Assembly (NCBI GenBank): GCA_030634925.1
Contig: DAOVZV010000101.1
Coordinates: 1 to 5,571, forward strand
DNA: 5,571 nt
Direction of reading: 5' to 3'
Source: Sulfurovum sp.
GTDB taxonomy: Bacteria > Campylobacterota > Campylobacteria > Campylobacterales > Sulfurovaceae
The notes under the pieces are model-generated. The model worked only from the letters and a program-made list of their open reading frames with translations, made no database searches and was not told the DNA's origin. Shown piece by piece: positions 1-5,571 of this stretch (positions are counted from its first letter, which is position 1; each line of letters begins with the position of its first letter). The translations under genes and the position numbers were made by a program.

Positions 1-950
1 ACTCTCAATACAGATGAATCTAAATTTAGCAAATCAAGTAGATTGCGTATCTCCATACTATGGTATCTCTCTAGTTTGGGTATAGCAAAAGCAGTAGGAC
101 CAAAGCGAGTTTTCCAATCAGCTGTGAGGTCTGGGTCTGCGTGGACTGCGGCAAATGGTAGCTTGGGATTTTGCATCGTATAGACTTTGCTATCTAGGAG
201 TTTCTCTTTGGCAAAATAAAAGCTCCCTCCAATAGGCAACATAGCATAATCATCTCCATATCCCATATCATGAGCCAACAACAAAGAGTGAGAACCTGCA
301 TTGACTACAATAGACTCTGCCATAAATTCACCATTTTCTGTATGGATTACAAACTTATCCCATTTTCTGCTAATACTCTTGACATCACTATCAAAATGAG
401 TAATTATATTTGTATCTTCTTTTTGTGATAAATCTATAAAAGCATTACTAAGAGACTCATAATCTACTGTAGTTATCTCTCCCTTAACACCCATAGCCAT
501 AATAGGCTCTTCTCGTCCCTCTAGTAGCTTTGGCTCAATATCTGCTAGTATCTTCTCATCCCATAATTGTAAATAGGGATATAGTGGTTTGAACTCTTTA
601 TATCTAGCCTTTAGTATGATTATCTCATCATCTCCAACAGCTAATAGCATCTTCGTCTTTTTAAATCCTATCTTATCTTCATAATTGAATTTTTTGATGA
701 AGTTTGATACCATAATAGATGAGGCTTTGACTTTTTTGGCTTTTGAGAAATTATAATTACTCTCTATATCTCCTAGATGTAGAGTCTGTGAATTTGCTTT
801 GGCAGAAGAGTTTAGAGACGCAGGAGTACTATACTTCTCAAATATACCAATAGACTCAATATCTGTATATCGAGACAACATAAAAAGCAGAGCCGAACCA
901 GAAATACCAGCACCTATAATCGCCACTTGTGTATAGTACATATCTTTCAC
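1..950 (-). CDS. mqo: Malate:quinone oxidoreductase, partial (C-terminus beyond the window)
   Basis: This is a membrane-associated FAD enzyme that oxidises malate to oxaloacetate and passes electrons to the quinone pool. The window holds 316 complete codons; the Helicobacter/Campylobacter form is about 450 residues, so roughly the last third is missing. Visible features, numbered from the GTG start, are a Rossmann FAD loop GAGISG (13-18), an acidic residue ending the second strand (E38), the Mqo-type block SSAKANSQTLHLG (48-60), VVNAGS (215-220), and the highly characteristic NPKLPFAAVHADPD (261-274) followed by KTRFGPTAF (280-288). The resemblance is to the short epsilonproteobacterial Mqo (Helicobacter HP0086-like), recognised from memory rather than by alignment. 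The start is placed at GTG 950 because AAGGA lies 6 nt upstream. The in-frame ATG at 941 would leave a poor 15-nt spacing and drop only three residues. The gene follows pglF after 30 nt without a terminator. The product call is confident; its role in a glycosylation operon is unexplained. Confidence 0.9.
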   Translation of the reverse strand, partial: MKDMYYTQVAIIGAGISGSALLFMLSRYTDIESIGIFEKYSTPASLNSSAKANSQTLHLGDIESNYNFSKAKKVKASSIMVSNFIKKFNYEDKIGFKKTKMLLAVGDDEIIILKARYKEFKPLYPYLQLWDEKILADIEPKLLEGREEPIMAMGVKGEITTVDYESLSNAFIDLSQKEDTNIITHFDSDVKSISRKWDKFVIHTENGEFMAESIVVNAGSHSLLLAHDMGYGDDYAMLPIGGSFYFAKEKLLDSKVYTMQNPKLPFAAVHADPDLTADWKTRFGPTAFAIPKLERYHSMEIRNLLDLLNLDSSVLR

Positions 951-980
951 AAAAATTCCTTAAATTGAACTAACTATAAT
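951..980. other. Intergenic gap between pglF and mqo
   Basis: These 30 bases hold the mqo ribosome binding site and nothing else that can be supported. No stem-loop followed by a T-run is present in the direction of transcription, so read-through from pglF into mqo is expected. Confidence 0.6.
957..961 (-). promoter_or_regulatory. Ribosome binding site that selects the GTG start of mqo
   Basis: The minus strand reads AAGGA, then six bases, then GTG at 950. This is near-ideal Shine-Dalgarno spacing. The next in-frame start, ATG at 941, is 15 nt from the same motif, so GTG is the preferred start. Confidence 0.65.
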
Positions 981-2723
981 CTATTTACGCACAAACTCAG
1001 GGACTATCTTTTGCAAAGCTTTTACTTTATCTTTGGCTTTCATTAAATTTGCTATATCTCTATTTAGTCTTCGTATATCATATTTAGTAGGTTTTGCTAT
1101 AAATATCGAGCTATATTGAGTCTTCTTTTCACTCTCATCCAATAATAACTCTTCATATAGTTTCTCTCCTGCTCTAAGTCCTGTAAATTCTATCTCTATC
1201 TCATCCTCTTTGCCATATAGCTTTATCATATTTTTGGCTAGTTCTGCTATCTTGATTGGCTCACCCATATCCAATATAAATAGCTCTCCACCTTTGGCTA
1301 TAGATGCTGTTTGAAGTACCAATTGACACGCTTCGGGTATGAGCATAAAGTATCTCGTAATATCAGGATGTGTGACGGTTACAGATTTACCATCTTCTAT
1401 CTGTTGCTTGAATTTGGGTATGACAGAACCACTAGAACCCAATACATTACCAAATCGTACAGCTACTATCTCTGTAGATTTACTTATTACATTGTTGGCA
1501 TATAGCTCTGTGACTCTTTTGGTAGCACCCATTACATTAGTAGGTCTCACTGCTTTGTCTGTAGATATGATGACTACTTTGGCAACTTTCTTTTGGATAC
1601 TTATATCTATCACATTTTTAGTACCTTGGATATTGTTCCATACCGCCATAGCTTTATTCTCTTCACATATAGGGACATGCTTATACGCAGCAGCGTGTAT
1701 CACCAAATCAGCTAAACTCTCATCAAAAATATCTTCTAGCCTATCTCTATCAGTCACACTAACTAGTCTCAATCTAGCTCCATCTATCTGCTCACCTATC
1801 TGATATAGGTTATACTCACTACTATCTACAAGAGTCAAACTCTTTGCACCCATATCAGAACATTGTCTAGCTATCTCTGAGCCGATACTACCACCTGCAC
1901 CAGTAATCAAAATAGATTTACCAGATATAAACCTCTCTATCTTATCCAAATCCAAATCTTTTGGATGTCTTGCCAATAGGTCTTCTACTGTTACCTTTTT
2001 GAGCTTTCGACTCTCTTTTTCTAATGATAATACTCTGATATTATATATACCCAATCTATTTAGTCTCTTATAAATAGACTGTTGAAGCATAGTATCAAAA
2101 GGCTTGGCTATGATTACAGCCTTTATAGACTCTCTTTGGACTAGCATCTCTATATCATCTAGCTTATGGACTCTGATATTAGAAAAGTAGCTAGAAATCA
2201 ACATATCTGAATCATCTGCGACAGCTGAGATATAATAATCTTTTGGTTCTTTTATCAGAGTTTGGGCTAGAGGAGATACACCAATGAGCAGAGTTTTAGT
2301 CAGGCTACTATCTCCTCCTCTTTCTATAATCAATCTCTTTGATAATCTAAGTAGTCCGATAAATAAAATAGACAAAAAGAAATCTATCATCAATATAGAC
2401 CGAGGAAAAGGGACAAAAACATCATGAAAAATATAAAAAATAGCCATAAATAGACTATATGCCAATATGTGAGCATAAAATATCTTTTTTACTTCAGATA
2501 TAGATACAAATCTCCATGAGATAGAGTATAATCGAAAGTACCACATAGCCAAAATTTTAAATCCCAAAAGAACCAAAAATACAACTGCAAAACTCTCCAT
2601 ATACTTATCATCTAAATGAAAATTAAACCTAAGTTTATAAGCAAAAAATAGAGTTGATAGAGATAAAATAATATCAAATAAAATAAAAAATATCGTTCTT
2701 TTCAGAGGAGTAACGACAATCAT
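981..2723 (-). CDS. pglF: Membrane-anchored UDP-GlcNAc 4,6-dehydratase (PglF/WbpM family)
   Basis: Enzymes of this family convert UDP-GlcNAc to UDP-2-acetamido-2,6-dideoxy-4-hexulose, the first step toward bacillosamine-type, QuiNAc or FucNAc sugars. The protein has 580 residues, close to C. jejuni PglF (about 590). Four hydrophobic segments lie near 11-29, 45-65, 82-100 and 109-125. A second domain (about 141-240) has a weak Rossmann pattern, and the extended-SDR catalytic domain runs from about 267. In that domain the NAD loop is GAGGSIG (275-281), followed by HAAAYKHVP (343-351), the catalytic STDK (387-390) and NVMGATK (396-402). M398 replaces the usual SDR tyrosine and K402 is kept, as is typical of this family. 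GLRAGEKLYEELL lies at 515-527. The soluble PseB type is excluded by the membrane region and length. The ATG overlaps the stop of the upstream transferase gene (ATGA), and AAGGG lies 6 nt upstream. The final UDP-sugar is unknown because no pglE or pglD partner is in view. Confidence 0.93.
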   Translation of the reverse strand: MIVVTPLKRTIFFILFDIILSLSTLFFAYKLRFNFHLDDKYMESFAVVFLVLLGFKILAMWYFRLYSISWRFVSISEVKKIFYAHILAYSLFMAIFYIFHDVFVPFPRSILMIDFFLSILFIGLLRLSKRLIIERGGDSSLTKTLLIGVSPLAQTLIKEPKDYYISAVADDSDMLISSYFSNIRVHKLDDIEMLVQRESIKAVIIAKPFDTMLQQSIYKRLNRLGIYNIRVLSLEKESRKLKKVTVEDLLARHPKDLDLDKIERFISGKSILITGAGGSIGSEIARQCSDMGAKSLTLVDSSEYNLYQIGEQIDGARLRLVSVTDRDRLEDIFDESLADLVIHAAAYKHVPICEENKAMAVWNNIQGTKNVIDISIQKKVAKVVIISTDKAVRPTNVMGATKRVTELYANNVISKSTEIVAVRFGNVLGSSGSVIPKFKQQIEDGKSVTVTHPDITRYFMLIPEACQLVLQTASIAKGGELFILDMGEPIKIAELAKNMIKLYGKEDEIEIEFTGLRAGEKLYEELLLDESEKKTQYSSIFIAKPTKYDIRRLNRDIANLMKAKDKVKALQKIVPEFVRK

Positions 2724-3667
2724 TCAAAACCCTTTTGTGTATCTATCCATCTGATAATTATAAATACAGATATAATATTAATGATAAATAGTATCCATAA
2801 AGAGGGTACAAAATATATAGATATTAAAAATATTAGATTAAATAAAATAGAAGATAATACAACCAGACTATGACTCCAACCACTCTGAACCAATCTCTGA
2901 TAAGCGTGTTTTCTATGGGCTTGTGTTATCTTTTCTCCATTGATATATCTGCGTACTAGAGTGACAGAGGCATCTATCCAAAATAGTGATAACAAAATCA
3001 TCCAAATCAAGATATTACCACTAGAGGTATCATAGAAGATAAGTACAGCAAAGATAAAACCCAAAGAGGCACTACCAACATCACCCATAAATATAGATGC
3101 CTTGTGCCAATTGAACATCAAAAAGCCCAAAGATATAGATACTATCACCAATCCCAAAGGATTTTGAAAAAATATAAACAGTCCCAAACCTACCATCACA
3201 GCTTGGCTACTAGCATATCCATCTATACCATCTAAAAAATTATATAAATTTGTAAGCCATATAATAGTCATAAATGCCAATATATTGAGCCACCAACCAT
3301 CCAAATCAAATATCAAAAAATCTATATGATTGACTCCACCGAGTAAATATATAGCACCAATAGCAGATATACTCTGTACAGAGACCCTAAGAGTAGAAGA
3401 GAGTGTAAATATATCATCCACAAAGCTAATAACAGCTATAGGAATAACACAAAGCAACGCATAAAATAGTCCTATATCTATACTATCATAAAAATAAAAT
3501 AAAGAGAGAATAAAAAGTATGATAATACCCAAACCACCTCCTCTAGGAGTAGGTAAAGTGTGAGAACTTCTCTCGTTTGGTATATCCAAGATAGCTTTTC
3601 TTTTGGCATAAAACCTAATAATATATGTTATACATATAGAGAGAAAAAATAGTACAATATATATCAT
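2720..3667 (-). CDS. Polytopic undecaprenyl-phosphate sugar-1-phosphate transferase (WbpL/WecA/MraY family)
   Basis: Members of this family move a HexNAc-1-phosphate from a UDP-sugar to undecaprenyl phosphate on the cytoplasmic face of the inner membrane, starting a lipid-linked glycan. The 315-residue protein is hydrophobic throughout, with about ten to eleven likely membrane segments. Family motifs appear in order: DIPNERSSHTLPTPRGGG (28-45), FVDD (82-85, the paired Asp of the Mg/substrate site), NLYNFLDGIDG (140-150), FMGDVGS (193-199, with the conserved Asp196), and a cytoplasmic loop HRKHAYQRLVQ (251-261). The HRxHAYQ form and the adjacent PglF/WbpM gene favour the WbpL branch (FucNAc, QuiNAc or GlcNAc donor) over MraY or WecA, but the donor sugar cannot be read from the sequence. 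The ATG lies one base after the pglB stop. No Shine-Dalgarno motif is visible before it, only A-rich sequence, so translation probably depends on coupling to pglB. It is not related to the small monotopic PglC. Confidence 0.88.
   Translation of the reverse strand: MIYIVLFFLSICITYIIRFYAKRKAILDIPNERSSHTLPTPRGGGLGIIILFILSLFYFYDSIDIGLFYALLCVIPIAVISFVDDIFTLSSTLRVSVQSISAIGAIYLLGGVNHIDFLIFDLDGWWLNILAFMTIIWLTNLYNFLDGIDGYASSQAVMVGLGLFIFFQNPLGLVIVSISLGFLMFNWHKASIFMGDVGSASLGFIFAVLIFYDTSSGNILIWMILLSLFWIDASVTLVRRYINGEKITQAHRKHAYQRLVQSGWSHSLVVLSSILFNLIFLISIYFVPSLWILFIINIISVFIIIRWIDTQKGFE
2730..2734 (-). promoter_or_regulatory. Ribosome binding site of pglF inside the upstream gene
   Basis: The minus strand reads AAGGG six bases before the ATG at 2723. 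The motif lies within the last codons of the upstream transferase gene (Lys-Gly-Phe-Glu-stop). It supports the annotated start and shows that pglF has its own initiation signal in addition to the ATGA overlap. Confidence 0.65.
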
Positions 3668-3668
3668 T

Positions 3669-5571
3669 TTATTTTTTTAGTTTATAAATCTTACTATATG
3701 CTGATGATACAACTAACTCAAACAAATCTTTATCATATTTACCTAATATAAACATCTGTACAAAAGCTGAATTAAATGTCTCCACATCCATCATAATAAA
3801 CTTACCATAACTCCTCATAAATACTACAGCATACTCTCCGTCTGCATGATACAGTTGAGATTGTAGTTTATTTTCTCCTGTTGAAGTATTTTGAGTTACT
3901 ATAAAATACTTAACACTCTTTTTCTGTTGTCCTAGAGTAATCTCACCTTTTTTAGCATCAAATACTATACCATTTTGAAGTTTGATTATCCCATCTTGAC
4001 TACTAGTAGCAGTAGATGGATGAAAAGATATTCTTCTTAGGGCTTTACCAGTAGTCAAATCAAGATTTCCAAATACTGCTACAGTTGGAAATATATTTAA
4101 CATTCTAAATGGCATATATAGATATATATCTCTAGTCTTTGCAGGAAGCTTATAGTTACTATCTTCTAACTCTTCTAATAATATATTAGGGTCTAATTGG
4201 TCTTCTTGCTTGTTTTTAAATAGTTTATTTGCTACTACAGAGTAGTTACTATCGACATAAGTCTCTACAGCTAGACGGCTAAGGTTAGCTACAAAATCAG
4301 GAGAACTACTCTGCAAAATCTGTGATATAATAAAGTTATCATTATTATGCTTTCCTCCATCAATCAGAGTAGATGTCCCAGAATAATACCATATAGGATA
4401 ACCATAATCCCACCATGCTAAAGTATAATCCTCAGACTTTGCCATTCTTTTGAGTTTGTCCAAGTCACCTACTTCTGTTTTATTGAGAACAGTTGGTACT
4501 TTATATCCCAATATATGTGTAATATTTGGATATATCATAGCACTAGTAGCCAATATAATAAATAGATACTTAACTCTCTTATCACTCAAAAACTCTGCTA
4601 TCACAAAAAATAGATAAATTGCACTCATCGCAGCGATAGGTACAGCATAAACCGTAAACCTTAATCCTCCCCACAATGCAAAAATACCGATACCAATAAG
4701 AGGCAAAGCCAAGATAAATGCACGATGCCTAAATACAAGAACTACATAACCTAGCAAAGCCAATATAACACCAATCTCTGAACCAGATGTCCGTTTAGCA
4801 AACATAGAAAAAGGTATTTGTCCAGCCTCTCGTACCGTTTGCTTGACTCCATAAAAATGTAATCCCTCTACAGCAGTACCAGTAGCTATATAGCTCATCA
4901 CCTTACCCATAATCAAACCAAATACATTACCATAAAACATAAAAAGAAAAAACAAAAGAGCAGATATTCCCATAAGTAATTTTTGTTCAAATTTATCATC
5001 TTTTAATACAAAGTATAACACTAATAAAATTACTATCTTAAATATATAGGCATCAGGATTAGGCAAAGGAAGAGGAGTAAGGGCTACAAATACCAATATC
5101 AAAGAGCTATAAGTAATATTCTCTTTATAGTGATGAAAGATAAGATACAGAGCATACATAATTCCTATAGCAAATACAATAGCACGACCTTGGTCATATA
5201 AAAATGGATAAATTGCAATAAATAGTCCTGCATAAAGAGCTGATTTTAGATTAAAATCAACTGTACTTTTCATAAGAAAATACAAAATAAACATAGGAGC
5301 CATAGCAGAAAACATATCTGTATCATAATATCCTACCATAGTACGATTATAATATGACCAAGCGATACTTCCTAAAAGTGCAGCAAAAAAGCCCCATATA
5401 GCCATATTATAAAGTCTAGCTATAAGAATAATAGGAATTACAACTAGAGATGATATAACTGATGGCATATAGAGAATAATAGTCTCAAATGAAAATGGTG
5501 TGATTTTGGCAAATAGTACAGTAAATAATATAATACCATGCTCAAACATACTAGGAATACGAGGATTATCT
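3669..5571 (-). CDS. pglB: Bacterial oligosaccharyltransferase PglB (STT3 family), partial at the N-terminus
   Basis: PglB transfers a lipid-linked oligosaccharide to Asn of periplasmic sequons. Residues here are numbered from the Met codon at 5549, which is probably internal: the frame stays open to the window edge (seven more residues, DNPRIPS), and Met1 aligns with about residue 77 of C. jejuni PglB. Transmembrane helix 1 and the first catalytic Asp of the first loop are therefore off-window, and the full protein is probably about 700 residues. Visible motifs are YYNRTMVGYYDTDM (66-79, metal-binding D76 and D78), the external-loop TVRE (238-241, catalytic E241), KRTSGSE (252-258), GGLRF (294-298, R297), WWDYG (379-383) and DGGKH (397-401). 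KTRDIYLYMP (471-480) leads into MLNI (483-486), the MxxI motif, followed by a soluble C-terminal domain ending in KIYKLKK. The polypeptide before about 370 is mostly membrane helices. The stop is one base before the next gene. Family and function are confident; the glycan is unknown. Confidence 0.94.
   Translation of the reverse strand, partial: DNPRIPSMFEHGIILFTVLFAKITPFSFETIILYMPSVISSLVVIPIILIARLYNMAIWGFFAALLGSIAWSYYNRTMVGYYDTDMFSAMAPMFILYFLMKSTVDFNLKSALYAGLFIAIYPFLYDQGRAIVFAIGIMYALYLIFHHYKENITYSSLILVFVALTPLPLPNPDAYIFKIVILLVLYFVLKDDKFEQKLLMGISALLFFLFMFYGNVFGLIMGKVMSYIATGTAVEGLHFYGVKQTVREAGQIPFSMFAKRTSGSEIGVILALLGYVVLVFRHRAFILALPLIGIGIFALWGGLRFTVYAVPIAAMSAIYLFFVIAEFLSDKRVKYLFIILATSAMIYPNITHILGYKVPTVLNKTEVGDLDKLKRMAKSEDYTLAWWDYGYPIWYYSGTSTLIDGGKHNNDNFIISQILQSSSPDFVANLSRLAVETYVDSNYSVVANKLFKNKQEDQLDPNILLEELEDSNYKLPAKTRDIYLYMPFRMLNIFPTVAVFGNLDLTTGKALRRISFHPSTATSSQDGIIKLQNGIVFDAKKGEITLGQQKKSVKYFIVTQNTSTGENKLQSQLYHADGEYAVVFMRSYGKFIMMDVETFNSAFVQMFILGKYDKDLFELVVSSAYSKIYKLKK

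Noticed and set aside
951..980. Possible promoter (GATTATAGTT on the minus strand) or terminator between pglF and mqo
   Set aside because: The -10-like string is expected by chance in DNA this AT-rich, there is no convincing -35 element, and no stem-loop with a T-run is visible.
1311..1803. Open frames on the plus strand (1311-1505 and 1339-1803)
   Set aside because: They lie fully antisense to the catalytic domain of pglF, have no recognisable motifs and no supporting ribosome binding site, and are best explained as reverse-strand shadows.
4109..4130. AT-rich palindrome-like stretch with repeated ATAGATATATAT
   Set aside because: It encodes the conserved ArgAspIleTyrLeuTyrMet segment of PglB, and alternating TAT/ATA codons explain it.
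5547..5549. ATG at 5549 as the true start of pglB
   Set aside because: The frame continues open upstream to the window edge with family-like residues, and starting here would remove the first transmembrane helix and the catalytic Asp loop. It is treated as an internal Met.
1..5571. ACGT also seems to be absent from the window
   Set aside because: CpG is rare here overall (also no CCGG, CGCG or GCGC seen), so the expected number is small and the absence is much weaker evidence than for GATC.
1..5571. CRISPR arrays, tRNA or rRNA genes, insertion sequences, direct repeats
   Set aside because: Nearly all of the window is occupied by four intact or edge-truncated coding frames. No repeat-spacer pattern, RNA gene or transposase signature is visible on either strand.

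Overview
The window is AT-rich, densely coded DNA in which every supported gene lies on the minus strand. It most likely comes from a member of the Campylobacterota (Epsilonproteobacteria). Three things point there: the bacterial single-subunit oligosaccharyltransferase resembles Campylobacter PglB along its whole visible length, the dehydratase is of the PglF type, and the malate:quinone oxidoreductase is of the short Helicobacter/Campylobacter form. Genus cannot be settled from the sequence alone.

In transcription order (high to low coordinates) the layout is as follows. (1) 5571-3669: a pglB/STT3 oligosaccharyltransferase whose N-terminus lies beyond the window edge. (2) 3667-2720: a polytopic WbpL/WecA/MraY-type sugar-1-phosphate transferase. 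(3) 2723-981: a membrane-anchored PglF/WbpM-type UDP-GlcNAc 4,6-dehydratase. (4) 950-1: a malate:quinone oxidoreductase (mqo) that runs off the other edge. The junctions are 1 nt apart, a 4-nt ATGA overlap, and a 30-nt gap. There is no visible terminator, so the four genes look like one transcription unit. No non-coding stretch exceeds 30 nt.

The first three genes form a short protein N-glycosylation module. The dehydratase makes the 4-keto-6-deoxy precursor of the first sugar. The PNPT-family transferase would place a sugar phosphate on undecaprenyl phosphate. The oligosaccharyltransferase would move the finished glycan to Asn in periplasmic proteins. The unusual point is that the membrane transferase beside pglB is the polytopic WbpL type known from O-antigen loci, not the small monotopic PglC of Campylobacter jejuni. 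The aminotransferase, acetyltransferase, other glycosyltransferases and flippase must be encoded elsewhere. mqo is a central-metabolism gene with no obvious link to glycosylation and seems to be a passenger in the same unit.

A second signal runs through all four genes: the tetranucleotide GATC does not occur once in 5571 bases, although CTAG, of the same composition, occurs about 29 times. Synonymous codon choices appear bent to avoid it.
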